Below, one piece after another: positions 20,576 to 32,603 of a stretch of 64,000 nucleotides of DNA. How positions within the stretch are numbered: the first letter of the stretch is position 1; every line of letters starts with the position of its first letter. The notes beneath the pieces are model-generated. The model did no database searches. It was not told where the DNA came from and saw only the letters and a list, made by a program, of their open reading frames with translations. Made by a program: the position numbers and the translations under genes. This DNA is from Schistocerca nitens (Eukaryota; Arthropoda; Insecta; Orthoptera; Acrididae), in contig NC_064622.1 of assembly GCF_023898315.1 (NCBI RefSeq), forward strand, positions 170,086,178 to 170,150,177, written 5' to 3'.

Positions 20576-20899
20576 GAAACAGCTGTCCAGCCGGCATTCG
20601 TCTTGTACTTCCTTTTGTCCCTATCCCTCGGTCTCCAAATCGTTGTCAATCAACGTAATACGCCTTTATCCGTTTAACTTCATTTTCTGTTTTCAGAGGT
20701 AAAGGCATGAAAGCCAGAACAGTTCCAATAGCCCACTGGTTCCCAACATTTCTGAAACCATTACCCCTGAGTGTAATCAGATATTAGCTAATACTCCTCC
20801 AATATCCCACCATCATAAACATCATGCACGACAAAGCTTTAGAATGAGAAAGAGTTTTGTTTCAACATCCTTATTCTTAAAATGATGGCAGATAAATGA

Positions 20900-21390
20900 T
20901 ACAGGTCGAGTCAAAAGGGGCTTTACAACTTCGGAACGGTGTTGAAATTTACTAAGATCACTTACAGACTCAGTAGATGTGACATTTTGTAGCAACCAGC
21001 CTCAAGGTTCACGTAACAGCGTCAAGTATCATTTGGATTCGATATGAGTAGCATGTGTGATGAAGCAAACATCTCACCGGTAATCAGTTCCTTCCCACAC
21101 TCACTGCAGCATATCGGGCGTAACTTGTGCAGCGGAGGCGATTTTTCAACTCGGCTAAAGTATTTGGAATGGGAGGAGCATACACGCGGTCTGATTTATC
21201 TTGTCGCAGTGAAAAATCCTTCTCAACAACGTTATTGTGCCAAGAGTAAATTGTAGATATACTTGGAGGTTCTGTGGCGTATTCTGTGCGAAATTTACGC
21301 CGAAAGATTGTTGCAGTGTTCGTTAAATGAAACTCAAAACACGCAGAGAGCACGCTGGCACTGCTAGTGACGTGAATCAAACTTAAGGTT
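20900..21390 (-). pseudogene. DUF4817-type transposase, in-frame deletion derivative
   Basis: An open minus-strand frame (21084-21380, 98 residues) joins the N-terminal helix-turn-helix (FRRKFRTEYATEPPSISTIYSWH) to the C-terminal PPIPNTLAELKNRL block of the same transposase type. The whole catalytic core is absent but the frame is kept. Left of it, 'gagtcaaaaggggcttta' near 20908 resembles the outer end of such elements. It makes at most a short DNA-binding peptide and is most simply a relic. Confidence 0.6.
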
Positions 21391-22059
21391 GTTTGCTACA
21401 AACTGACACACCTATTAATTCTGTAAGATATCTCAACAAATTTCTATAGCACTCCGAAGCTGTAATGTCCATTTTGATTTACCCTGCGTTTATTTTGTAA
21501 TTGTTTTATTAAACCACGAAGTAAAGAGTCAATGGGGCGATTAGTACTGCCGAGCAACCTGTTACCTGCAAAATGATGAAGCAATTTTCAGTGTATCACG
21601 AGCGCTACTTACAGCTTTTTCTCAGAAAGAAATCCAACAGTCCACAGTAAGAGTGACCACTTGTCACAAAACCTGATTTATCTGCATCTCTCCTGTCCCT
21701 AGCGACACACTCTTAACCCACACTTTGCACTCGTTTAAAATAAAACTAAGTTATAAAAAGTGTACTATATTTATTGTCTGTAAGCCACTCCCCCCAAATT
21801 GACACAAATTTATGATCAAAACAAAAACTGCTAATGATAATAATAATAATAATAATAATGACGCTGTTGGGCCCTACAGTAATGTAGTACCGATTACAGG
21901 GTTACTATTGTGTCGTGCTGTCAATTAGTTTCTTAAACTGTTGCGAAATGTGTAATGAAGGAATTTCTAATTAATTGCGGTAACTACCTTTAACTCACTA
22001 AAGACACTCGTAAGGATATGTGATGTATGTGTCTCAGTTTATATATGCCTGGTACGTAG
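21391..22059. other. No gene seen; (TAA)n tract
   Basis: AT-rich sequence with a TAA microsatellite at about 21835-21859 and nothing else recognised. Confidence 0.5.
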
Positions 22060-22213
22060 CGGGCAAACTAAAACTGACCAGGATAATGTTTCATGCACCT
22101 TAACGTAGGCAACCCTACTTACAACTTCCGATCCACGTGTGGGTGATGTCAGGTGGGTTGCTTAACTTAAGGTGCATGATATACGTATTTTGTGAGCCAG
22201 CTTTAGTTTCCCC
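22060..22213. mobile_element. Small foldback (MITE-like) element
   Basis: Left arm 'gggcaaactaaaactgacca' and 'catgcaccttaacgtaggca' match the right side in reverse complement ('taacttaaggtgcatgata', 'agctttagtttcccc'). The arms are about 70 bp, diverged, and almost without a loop. Confidence 0.6.
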
Positions 22214-22910
22214 AGCATGTGTGTGTAGTCAGTGGACTGTGTGAGGAAGATGCTGTTCAGACATTTGTTTGACAAGCATAGCCTCCACCACATCATTCAC
22301 ACGTTAATGACAGTATTTAAAGAAAATGTAATAATTGGTAACCTTCGTAATCAGTATTACGTTGCTATTAAATAGTGACAATAGTAATAGTAATTAGTGG
22401 TCGAAACACAGTAGCATCTTTCTCCTTTTACCCCTCAGGAAATTTCATTTTAATTGTTAGGGAGTAACTAAATCCCTGTTCGGAACCAGTGCACTAGCCG
22501 TATGTATCTCGTCAGTATCCACCTCTATATACAGATGAAAAGTTGACTTGTCAGAACTCCCGGCGATTCCCATTTCTAACTTAGAAGGTTTCTCTTGGCA
22601 GCAGTTAACAATAATCTGGGTGTGGCTCAACAGCAAGATGAAAGTTTTTCAGTTGGACGTAACTTCGGCTACTTGCATATCCCTAACCTACCCCAGTAGA
22701 CTAATCCTACCAGCGAAAGAGGACCTGCAGTTTAACTTGGAATCCGAACCACGTGTGTTTCCTACCAGATCTTCACTTAGGTGAGAGATGGATGCTAGAT
22801 TAAATGCGGACTCAAAAAAAGCAGACCGACAGGGATTCCATCCCGTGACCTTTTGGTTTATAGGCACCCAAGTTCTCAGTCTTTTGTCTTCGTTCTTTCG
22901 ATCTGCTTCT
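22214..22910. other. No gene seen
   Basis: No repeat or gene recognised. Frames at 22548-22988 are short and carry no domain. Confidence 0.4.
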
Positions 22911-22923
22911 TCGTCGTTTTGTC

Positions 22924-23133
22924 AAAAAAAAATGGCTCTGTGCAATATGGGACTTAAAATCTATGGTCATCAGTCCCCTAGAACTTAGAACTACTTAAAC
23001 CTAACCAAGCTAAGGACATCACACAACACCCAGTCATCACGAGGCAAGGAAAATCCCTGACCCCGCCGGGACTCGAACCCGGGAACCCGGGCGCGGGAAG
23101 CGAGAACGCTACCGCACGACCACGAGCTGCGGA
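22924..23133 (-). mobile_element. tRNA-derived SINE, type C head on type A body
   Basis: Minus-strand copy. The body (cctaaccaagctaaggacat) is that of type A, but the head is a different tRNA-like sequence (plus strand: gggactcgaacccgggaacc, then gctaccgcacgaccacgagc). A 12-bp duplication, cgtcgttttgtc, flanks it at 22912-22923 and 23134-23145. Confidence 0.92.
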
Positions 23134-23145
23134 CGTCGTTTTGTC

Positions 23146-24400
23146 GTCAGTGGTTCTGTGGTTCTGTGCAGACGTCGCATTCAGCCTCCCAAATACTGTA
23201 GATGGAACTCAGGTTATTATTATTGTTATTATTATTAAAGAGGGTGGTCAGCCCTCTCGCGAAAACGCTGAGCTACTGTGCAGGCGATGTTACACCGCTA
23301 GCCCCCGTGGCAGTAGTCAACCGTGTAAACGACAACCATTCTACATACACACACATACACACACACAGACACAAGTCCTTAATGGCGCTATACAAATGAA
23401 ATGACCTCAGTAAATGTACCCATTGTGCGCATTTTCTAGGGAATAAATATGGGAACGACGCGTTTCTTCAATCCGGCAACACATTCAGGTTTCAAGGCAC
23501 TAATTTATTGTTACTATTTCATTTGGCTCTTTGAAAGGCACTAAAGATCACTAGTTACTTTTTACTTCTTTTTCTTCTTAGGTTCCCGAAAATCTCCATC
23601 CTGTCCAACGAGTAGTTCGTATAGTTCCTGGACATGTCGTCTTGTCGGGGATGAGGTTGCTGCTGCTTCTGCTGGCAATGCTGCAACTCCATTACGTGAG
23701 CATTTCAGCATTTCTTCTCCTCGGGCGATCTCAGTTTTGCTATACGTAGGAACATTCTATCACTGTGGTACCAATACCGGTCGTCTCCCTGGGGGAGCAA
23801 GCTCGCGAGCATTACATGCCAGACTTCTTCTCTTCCATCTCGTCGCGAGGAGATAATTTTAATTAGATTGCACACAGAACGCTGTCTTTTACAGCTGCTA
23901 AGTGGAGAATCCCGTACCAGTTTGCCTTCACTGTAACAAATCACTGACAACGTGCCACTTTAAATCCCCGTGTTAGTGCTTTTAACCCCTTCCCCTTTGA
24001 AGTGTGCTTCTCATCTGGGGTGTCCGAGGGCTTGGCAGATACTGCAAACACTGCAGAACGCATCTACTCTTTACTCGGCGTAGCAACATGGTAAAGGAGA
24101 TTTAATTTTGAATCGTGACCGAATAGCCTCTTAAAAAAGGAGAGTAATTGTAATTACTCATTTTACCGTTCCTCTATGTTTTTTTGGTTTTTTAACTGGC
24201 TACTGAGGCTCACTGCCATTATGCAATATAGTTCTACTCACTTACTAACGCCGTTTAAGCTCCTAGGTTTCAATACCGTCAACAGAAACTGGGTGCTCTT
24301 CCTAGAAAACGGCTAATTTTAGGTCATAGTTTCGGGCGGTTATGACTTCAGCTGTTTAGCACCACGAAGCCCTACAAATAAACAACTATTTGTCCGTTGT
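23146..24400. other. No gene seen; short microsatellites
   Basis: Contains (TTA)n near 23214-23238 and an AC-rich run near 23345-23370. Otherwise unrecognised; no convincing frame. Confidence 0.4.
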
Positions 24401-24479
24401 TGTTCTAGTGTCTGTGTGTGTTTTAACTTCAGATTTCATTTTGCTGATAGCATGGCCGTAAGCTTAGGAGAGTCTTATG

Positions 24480-25090
24480 ACTATATATCGTGCGTGTGGT
24501 TGCCGGTACGTCAACAACAACTTCCATTAGCTCCCTGTGTTATCTCACTTCGGGCTTTCGGATTCCGTTTATTGTGCCGAAGAATTGGATGGTCAGTTGT
24601 GAATAGTCCGTTCGTGCTGTATGTATCTAAAATTTCAGACGTCTTATTCGGGGAGTGGAACTAAATTTCTCCGTCTGAGATTACAATTTTTCTAATCTCT
24701 TGCCATCCACATCAGTCTGGAATCTTGGGTATGAATATTTACGTGACGTTCCATTTCCTCGATGACACTGACATTCGTTGTTAAATATGGCGTCTCAAGT
24801 GCATACAATGCTTCTGGGAATACTACAGTTCTGTACTGCCGTAGTTTGAGTTTGGTGACAAGTGATTTCTTGCTCTAAAAGTGTTCCGGATGATTGTGCA
24901 GGCATTAAGCAACATTTCCGCACGAGTGTCATTGATTACTTTTCCACTGTCACTGTCGCCAGTAATTTTCTCTAAGCACTTGAAGTGTTCAACCTGACTG
25001 AAACTGCCTAATTTCGTCGTGAGTGATAGTGTTTGGAGTCCATGTACTGTGTTTTCTTATTGGACTTTGTAATAATTTCATGTTGTCTCC
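24480..25090 (-). pseudogene. LINE reverse transcriptase C-terminal relic
   Basis: The minus strand reads YRTVVFPEALYALETPYLTT near 24780-24840, equivalent to the NTVIKPTVTYASETLSLN block of the LINE at 9.7 kb, followed by VIEEMERHV. On either side are shifted pieces of the same domain. It is heavily decayed and has no catalytic box. Confidence 0.6.
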
Positions 25091-26962
25091 GTTGGTGTAG
25101 CAAACTTTAGTACTAATTAGTTATAGTGATGACGGAAGGCAGGTGCCTACATGCAAGTGTTTGAAGGAAAATTAAGCAGCTACATGTCGACGGTTATCTT
25201 CACAGCAACTTTTTACACTGTACAAAAAAGGTCCACATTCTCATTTTGCACTCCAAAGTTTTGCTTGTAATGCGATTTAATCAAGTCTATATGTCTAAAC
25301 ATGTTACTGCGACGAAGCAGAAGCCTACTGCTTATTACAAGTGAAACGAAGTAAACTTGTTTTGTATCCTACGAACTTGGGGAATTAATCTGGATACATT
25401 CTGCTGCCAACAAATAAAACTTTTTAGGATTGCAGATGCTTGAACGAGAAAACTTCTTGCTTAGTGGAACAAGAAACAAAAGTTATTTGAAAGTGGACAC
25501 GAAGAGTGTTCAGTACGATAGAAACTAGTAAATAAATAAATATTCCATACGGTGCTGGTAATTGTACATCCTCCAACAAAATTCAGTTTTGGAAATATTT
25601 AAAAAAAAAAGGCAGCTAACATTTTTTATGGCCTTATCTGCTTCTACTAACAAGCAAAATAATGGTGTATGTGATGTAGCATGGGTACTCCTTTTCCATT
25701 AGTGGACAGCTTGAAATAGTGACAGGGATAACAGCACCACGTAGGACTTACAAAACATATCTTGAAACCTCAGAATATGCACAATTAATGTTTGTGATTT
25801 CGGAAGTCTTTTTCACTATCCAGAAGCACTGTAATATACGTACTGCAATTCGATATCACTTTATGCTGTACGATATTTCGAACCACTTTCTTACTGATCC
25901 ACAAAATGTGACGTTTATTGTTGACCATGACTTAACGAAAGTTCGTTGGTGCATGCTTACACAGGTGAATAATCAATTACCTTCGTATAAAACCTGCTTG
26001 GGCACATTCCTCTCTCACTTCGCTGCGTAATTTACGTACAAAGAGTGTGCATCTCCTTTCTGCGCACCCCCCCCCCCCTCCCCTTTCTTTGTCTTGCAAC
26101 GTCTTCTTTGTTCTTCTTCCAGCATTCCATACAATTCGTTGTTTCAGGCATACGAAATTCTACAGTTTTCGGTTTATTGCAATTTAGATTCTGTAAACTG
26201 TCCATAAAACTAAGTATCTCCAGTTTACAGGTGTTTTCAGTTACTTTCCATTCATTGTCCAGCAAAGTGATCCTACGTTCATGGATATTCTCTCTTCGAC
26301 TGTTTTAAAACTACGTTTCCCAGGTCAGTCCGCTTTCCTGATATCTATGTGACATCTCTGTGTGAAATATTTCCTTCTTTTAAGTTGTTGCTTGCCATAC
26401 GTTCTGTGTTAAGCAAACACCACTTTGTAATTTTCTTCGTTTCATTCGCGAAGTGGTTTGTATTGTCGATTCATCGACATATGAGCTAGAGCCACTGCGT
26501 ATAAAGTTGCCAGTGTACTAATTTGTCGCATATTTATTTGTTGTAGTTGAAAGTTTTCATTCCCTAGATAGAAAGGACTGTGACTCGTAGTAGAGGCAGG
26601 GAAACTTATTTCAAGCAAATGCTAGGCGGGCTGTTCATGGTATGGGGTGAGTCCCAAACTGGAGTATTTGGGAGGTGATTTTCAGTTCCGGGATTTGCCT
26701 TAAAACCAAGAGAAATCTCCAGAAAACAATGATTTGAAGCCGGTGGACGGGAACCATTGTTAGGACAACTGCTGGCGATGCGGCCGGAGGCGACTTTTCC
26801 ATGTGTTGTTTGTAGCATTTGATTTTTAGTCGAATCTACACACACGAGACACTCGACAGGCGGCAAGAATTACTACGCTGGCGTCAGAACATGTCCACGA
26901 AAAATACTGCCACTAAACAATATTACACAGTGTGTTAACACAGTAGATGTAGGTGAGAAGAC
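25091..26962. other. No gene seen
   Basis: AT-rich sequence with a C11 run near 26068. The 103-codon frame at 25719-26030 has no recognisable domain and looks like chance. Confidence 0.4.
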
Positions 26963-26973
26963 AACTATTTGTG

Positions 26974-27171
26974 CCGCGCGGGATTAGCCGAGCGGTCTAT
27001 GGCGCTGCAGTCATGGACTGTGCGGCTGGTTCCGGCGGAGGTTTGAGTCCTCCCTCGGGCATGGGTGTGTGTATTTGTCCTTAGGATAATTTAGGTTAAG
27101 TAGTGTGTACGCTTAGGGACTGATGACCTCAGCAGTTAAGTCCCATAAGATTTCACACACATTTGAATAAG
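26974..27171 (+). mobile_element. tRNA(Leu)-like SINE, type B
   Basis: Full-length copy starting ccgcgcgggattagccgagc, with a box-B-like 'ggtttgagtcctccctcggg' and tail 'agatttcacacacatttgaa'. The 11-bp duplication aactatttgtg flanks it at 26963-26973 and 27172-27182. Confidence 0.93.
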
Positions 27172-27320
27172 AACTATTTGTGAATTACATATTTGAAGGA
27201 AGCATATAAGAATTCACTCAGAGTGTTTGCAGTGAAATTGTGGTGCACTTCAAGAAATACGATTTTCGAAACCAAGTTCTTTCACGTACGAATCTCCTTT
27301 TTCTTCTTCAATCGAGGCTT

Positions 27321-27572
27321 TCAGGCGTGAGAGCCAACTCCGCTTAATTTCTTTTTTGTGTTTAAAAAATATTCAGTTCTTTCCTGAAACTGGCAGCCTT
27401 CCATGGATCTCAAAACACTCATTGCAGATCCCAGTATCTCACTCTCATGTTTAGCACCCGTCACCCAAGTCTCAGATCCGTAAATAAAAACTGACATAGT
27501 CCTCACTTTATAAAATATTATTCTTGTTTCTTTTCTCGTTTCCATAGGTAATGTTTTCAGAGTGATACACAT
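27321..27572 (-). pseudogene. LINE reverse transcriptase C-terminal fragment
   Basis: An open minus-strand frame with FIYGSETWVTGAKHESEI and VLRSMEGCQ, the region just after the RT palm in RTE-like LINEs. It lies next to, but does not simply continue, the copy at 27.7-28.9 kb, so it may be a separate fragment. No catalytic residues are included. Confidence 0.65.
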
Positions 27573-27689
27573 GTGGTCGGTATCAAGGTCAGTGTCATGA
27601 CTTATGTCACATGCAAGGTATTAGAAGTGAGAAACTTAACTCATTAGATCTATTATCTAGGGCTGTTTTTGTTTGATTGCACTCCTGGA

Positions 27690-28875
27690 TATCTTTAGTG
27701 GAAATTTCGTAGATCTTTTTCAAATTCTGTGAACCATCCTCCATTGGTTTTCTAATCCTGAAAGTAGGTTAACATCCTTTCAGATATCCTTCCTGGAGTC
27801 ATTCGTGTCACATGGCCACAAAAGGCAGTCATCATTTTCCGAATCGTTTCACTTACCTTCTCCACGTGGTTGTATAGTTCATGGCTGTGACGTCTTCCCA
27901 CCGTGTTCTTTGATGGTGTCCAGGATTTTTTTCGAGATCTTTCTTTCTTCGGCCTCAGTTGTCTCCATTAGATCTTTCTTGTCCACCATAAGAGTCTCTG
28001 CCGCTTACAGAACCTCCGGTCGAATAACAACGCACTAGTATTTAATTTTGATATTTAAAGATGTCGGTCTCTTATTGCAGCAGCCTTTAGTTAGCTGGTA
28101 GGCCATTTCCATTTTGTTAATACGTGGTACGAAGACTTCTTTCTCCGATAGGTTAAGCTTTATCCATTCCGCTTGGTATTTAAATATTTCTGCTTGCTTA
28201 ATTTTTCCTATTCCGACCTTCAGTTCTCTTGGCGCTGATTTTATGTTTGTAGCGAAGTGTGTCTTCTCGAAGGAGATTTGAAAGCCAGCCTTCGCTGCTT
28301 GTGTCTTTAGTTGGTTAAGCTGTTTTGCTGCTGCAACTATGGTGCCCACAAAGATCACTAGATCATCTGTAAATGGTAGACAGCCGAGTGTAAGACTCAC
28401 ATGCTTGTAGCATAGCCTTACCCCACTTTCTACTCCTGAAGTGTTCATTTCTTTATGCAATTCTCGGATGACGTTTTCTAAAACATAGTTCAAATCAGCG
28501 GCAACAGTCCATCTCCTTGCCTCACTCCTGTCCCGGTTTCATAGGCATCAGACATCTCTTCTCTGAGCCGGCCGAAGTGGCCGTGCGGTTAAAGGCGCTG
28601 CAGTCTGGAACCGCAAGACCGCTACGGTCGCAGGTTCGAATCCTGCCTCGGGCATGGATGTTTGTGATGTCCTTAGGTTAGTTAGGTTTAACTAGTTCTA
28701 AGTTCTAGGGGACTAATGACCTCAGCAGTTGAGTCCCATAGTGCTCAGAGCCATTTGAGCCATCTCTTCTCTGAACTTCAGTTTGGAGGTAGTGTTAGCT
28801 TTACTGGATAACTGCTTTTGTCTTGTTATCTCAAGCAACTTTATGATCTAGTTATGCATCGGGAAGTGTAGGAGG
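27690..28875 (-). pseudogene. LINE reverse transcriptase relic split by a SINE
   Basis: The minus strand reads TGTGVRQGDGLLPLI near 28500-28545, a stop, then the frame 28035-28493 with the palm box LPFTDDLVIF (FTDD at 28361-28373 for FADD) and AKAGFQISFEKTHF. It is related to the LINE at 9.7 kb. Decayed C-terminal sequence continues to about 27690 (DKKDLMETTEAEERKI). A SINE at 28567-28760 interrupts it; RT-like sequence resumes beyond it to about 28870 (SKLKFREEM). At least two stops are present. Confidence 0.78.
28567..28760 (+). mobile_element. tRNA-derived SINE, type A
   Basis: Full-length copy close to the family consensus, inserted in a LINE relic. The 14-bp duplication catctcttctctga flanks it at 28553-28566 and 28761-28774. 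Confidence 0.94.
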
Positions 28876-29265
28876 ACAAGCTATATGTTTGACGTACTCC
28901 TTGATTTTAAAACGTCCATTCAATACGTTGTTTCAGTCTCAATCTTATCCATTCTTTTCGTGATTTTTCCTCTAGCTTTTGAGGTAAACGCACATTTCCT
29001 AGGCTCAGCTGAATTTTTATGGGCACTTAGTAGGGAATGACGATTTTTCCAGTCATTAAAACTCTCATTAGGTTTTGCAGACTGTGATGTTCCATTAAAC
29101 AATAAACATAGGACACAAAATACACTATGCTTGCTTTGCTTCTCTCCCATTCACATGATTTTGACAAACAAACTTTTGTTTAAGTACCTCGGAAGACCAG
29201 TATATTGCCTGCATGAATTACTGAAATTCTGTGCCACATGACTAAGCGGCATAATTGCGAAGGGA
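28876..29265. other. No gene seen
   Basis: AT-rich, no recognised element. Confidence 0.4.
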
Positions 29266-29280
29266 TTCATTTATTATCCA

Positions 29281-29672
29281 GAATGAAATTTTCACTCTGC
29301 AGCGGAGTGCACGCTGATACGAAACTTCCTGACAGATTAAAACTGTGTGTCGGACCGAGACTCGAACTCGGGACTTTTGCCTTTCGCGGGTCAGTGCTCC
29401 ACCGATTGAGGTGCCCGAGCACGACTCAGCCCGTCCTCATAGCTTCAATTCCGCCAGTATCTCGTCTCCTACCCTCCATACTTCTAGGAGTGCTGGTTCT
29501 GCAAGTTTCGCGGTGGAGCTTCTGTGAAGTATGGAAGGTGGGAGACGAGGTACTGACGACAATGAAGCTGGTCGTGCTTGGGTATCTCAGTCGGTATTGC
29601 ACTTGTCCTCGAAAGGCAAAAGTCCCGAGTTCGAGTTTCGGTCCGGCACATAGTTTCAATCTGCCAGAAAGT
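29281..29672. mobile_element. Palindromic element with two outward tRNA-like arms
   Basis: The ends are inverted copies: the left arm carries an antisense tRNA-like sequence (gagactcgaactcgggac near 29358) and the right arm the sense one (cccgagttcgagtttcggtc near 29624). Box-B-like blocks therefore lie in both arms, pointing outward. The inner part is also partly palindromic ('ctcgtctcctaccctccata' versus 'aaggtgggagacgaggtac'). A 15-bp duplication with one mismatch, ttcattt[a/g]ttatcca, flanks it at 29266-29280 and 29673-29687. There is no protein. Confidence 0.85.
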
Positions 29673-29689
29673 TTCATTTGTTATCCACT

Positions 29690-30147
29690 TCGCAGGATCG
29701 TCAGAAAGTGAGTCACTGCCATCATTCGCTTTAGATGCGCCATTTAGGTCCCCTGAAATGATTGTTTCCGCGCCATTACTACTCTTTGTAATCTCAAACT
29801 GTGGTATCGATAGCTACGATACCACGGCGTAGGTGCAAGTTGATAAGTTGGTACTACGACACCGACACCGACGACAGCGCCCTGTAGCAGGCGCTGTTCA
29901 GCTCTACGAGCTTCGCTCCAGATTCAGCCATTTTTGCTCAAGAGCAAACGGCCGGGACACTTCGCTTCAGCTTCGCTTCATATAGAGACTTTGCACTGCT
30001 TACGACGGGTCTAAGGCTTCGCACCTACGTGCTCCTCAGAGCAAAGTTAGGTATTCACGTTATTACGTATTCAGTTAATATTGTGGTATAGTAAAACCAT
30101 TTCTAAGAGCAGTACCGAGAGATTTTGACCTATTCCTGCTCCTACTC
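29690..30147. other. No gene seen
   Basis: Single-copy-looking DNA with a moderately GC-rich stretch near 29820-29960 (short 'accgacaccgacgacagc' repeats). No element recognised. Confidence 0.35.
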
Positions 30148-30161
30148 ACTTCCTACATTCG

Positions 30162-30351
30162 CCGGCCGCGGTGGTCTAGCGGTTCTAGGCGCGCAGTCCG
30201 GAACCGCGCGACTGCTACGGTCGCAGGTTCGAATCCTGCCTCGGGCATGGATGTGTGTGATGTCCTTAGGTTAGTTAGGTTTAAGTAGTTCTAAGTTCTA
30301 GGGGACTGATGACCACAGCAGTTGAGTCCCATAGTACTCAGAGCCATTTGA
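30162..30351 (+). mobile_element. tRNA-derived SINE, type A
   Basis: Near-consensus copy beginning ccggccgcggtggtctagcg. The 14-bp duplication acttcctacattcg flanks it at 30148-30161 and 30352-30365. Confidence 0.94.
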
Positions 30352-30365
30352 ACTTCCTACATTCG

Positions 30366-30710
30366 GCCTACCCATTCAGTTTACAGGAGCAGACCCACGC
30401 GCCGCCTTCCAGGCGGGATACAAAACAAACAAGGTACACACTGCGTTGTTTTCGATACTGTTCACCACACTGTTACACTCTGATGTTTATAGACTTGAGC
30501 TCGATCTGGAACCTGGCTTTGTTGTTTAAATAGCACATCAATTATTGCACTCTTTCTCGCAATGTTCTCTTCCTTCATTGCCTTATCTTTCGCGAGTTTC
30601 TGGCATTGAGAACCACTTAATCTTCTTCGACTGTCCTCGTTTTAACTAATACTGAAACACATATCACAGACTAGATCTGAACAACTGTTTCAGACAGTAC
30701 GTCTGTTTCC
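30366..30710. other. No gene seen
   Basis: No recognised element or coding signal. Confidence 0.4.
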
Positions 30711-30995
30711 AGGATGAGATTTTCACTCTGCAGCGGAGTGTGCGCTGATATGAAACTTTCCTGGCGGATTAAAACTGTGTGCCGGACCGAGACTCGAACT
30801 CGGGACCTTTGCCTTTCGCGGGCAAGTGCTCTACCAACTGAACGGCCAAGCACGACTCACGCCCCCTCCTCACAGCTTTACTTCTGTCAGTACCTCGTCT
30901 CCTACCTTCCAAGAGCACTTGCCCGCGAAAGGCAAAGGTCCCGAGTTCGAGTCTCGGTCCGGCACACAGTTTTAATCTGACAGGAAAGTTTCGGT
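30711..30995. mobile_element. Palindromic tRNA-armed element, second copy
   Basis: Same family as 29281-29672 but with most of the middle missing: the left arm has 'cgagactcgaactcgggacc' (near 30787) and the right arm 'cccgagttcgagtctcggtc' (near 30940). The two tRNA-like arms are nearly exact complements. Imperfect flanking similarity (cgtctgtttccag at 30700 versus cgtttgttgtttccag at 30997) may be a decayed target duplication. Confidence 0.82.
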
Positions 30996-31010
30996 ACGTT
31001 TGTTGTTTCC

Positions 31011-31565
31011 AGCATTATACGAATTAGGAGAGGTCGTCTTCTCCATCATTTTGTAGTGTGTTGGCATTTCCTGGATGAGTCGCAGACTTAAGGAGTTGTC
31101 TTTTAAGCTCTGTTTCAGATTTTTTTTAATGCCGGGAATTGCATTTTGAAGTTTGAAAGACATTCTGATCTCCAAATTTTTGTCGAGTGAGTGCGCGGGT
31201 GCGTGCGTCTGTGCATTTCGCAGCGCCGCGCGTGTCCCGCTACGCGCCTCCCGCCAGGAATGCGTCCGGCGCGCGTGTTCTCCGCGAGACGGCCGCCACG
31301 TGAGTGGCTTGGGAGATGGCGGATTTGACAGGCGCACCTCGTCCTTATAGATGGCCACGCGACGATTCCGGGAAAGCCGCCTTCCAGGTAGCGGCAGAAG
31401 AAAGGGAACGAAAGGTTGAAGGGAAAAGAAAAAGGAGGAAAATAAAAAAGAGAAGGCGGACTTGGACATGTGTTTCAGCACTTCGTTTAATGGGCTTCAC
31501 TTTCCGGGAAATTGAATCTGAAGTTGAACCGCCGCAGGTTTCCCAGCGCCGCTAGTCTCTGCGGG
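31011..31565. promoter_or_regulatory. GC-rich island, possible promoter or exon
   Basis: CpG-rich sequence at about 31170-31400 followed by a purine-rich stretch. Frames are open on both strands, probably from composition. A 169-codon minus-strand frame (30972-31481) runs across it and is partly made of low-complexity sequence, so I do not call it a gene. Confidence 0.28.
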
Positions 31566-32600
31566 TGGCTTAAGGAGACCCGGTGGGGTGGACCGAGCTC
31601 GGAGCTGTGATCGATACTTCCGGAGTTTTAAGAGATTATTTTGAGAGGCCGGACGGATCTGTGTCAGGACTGTGCGCTTTCAACGGTACGGTAGTCCCTC
31701 AGAATGTGATCATTCTGTTGTTACGACCTATATATAAAACTCGCATCACTTCTACAGAAATATCTAAGGAATTTTAAAGTCGTTCGCAAAATACAGGGTT
31801 GTCTGTCTTAACTTCGGATTCTCTTTACTATTAGTGAGTATGATGCTGTGCGGTGAAGTAGAAAATTTTGCACAGCCTATAGCGAAATACTGACGTGCCG
31901 GTAAAATGAACCCGTGTATAGTTCCCTGCCTAAGTGTTCTTCGACTTTTCGTTAGTGTTCACTCCGTCTAATACGGGCTCTGCTGTATTCAAGCTTTGGA
32001 AATTTGTTTTAGTTTATTTTGCGGCCAGGTGCCCTAAAGGAGCCAAGTCCTGTGCGCAACCTCTCTGTGATCTGTGTAAAACTTATTCTATAAGAGATCG
32101 AATTTTAACTGTTTGTGTTGTATGTTTTGAGGCCATAATCGGCTGTAAGCTCAGCATTTTATTAAACGAGAGGGGCAAGCCGCCTAAAAACCTCGCCCAC
32201 GATGCCCGGTGCACCAGCCATGGTCGTTTATACGACGCGCCGTTTTGTTCCGGGATTGCCTCGCCTTCCTGTCTTCGCAAGCTAGCGCACTGCGCTTTAT
32301 GCTGTACGGGCAAGTAGCTACGTAACTGAGCAAAATTTATTGAAGCGGTTCTTTCAGTGGTGCTTCTTCGGCTTGCTTCATATGTTCTAATCAAACAAGA
32401 TGTAGCACTACTAGTGGCATGCGATATACTTGACAATGACAGTAAACGTGGGTCATTTGCTACCGTTTCACTGTTTTCAAACTGTTTGTCCGTGCACTGG
32501 TTTTCGGAAACGTTTATGCAGAGAAAGGCATAGCGACTTTAGCTAAATGAGCTTTCTTTATACAAACAGTCCTGTTGGAAGAACATCCGCAACTGAGCAT
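31566..32600. other. No gene seen
   Basis: Single-copy-looking DNA. The frame at 31934-32317 (127 codons) is cysteine-containing but overlaps an equally long frame on the other strand and matches no family I recognise. Confidence 0.35.
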
Positions 32601-32603
32601 TAT

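Noticed and set aside
30972-31481. 169-codon minus-strand frame as a gene
   Set aside because: Crosses a GC-rich island and low-complexity purine-rich DNA, with no domain and competing frames on the other strand.
31934-32436. Cysteine-containing frames on both strands
   Set aside because: Two frames of similar length overlap on opposite strands with no recognised motif; chance is the simplest explanation.
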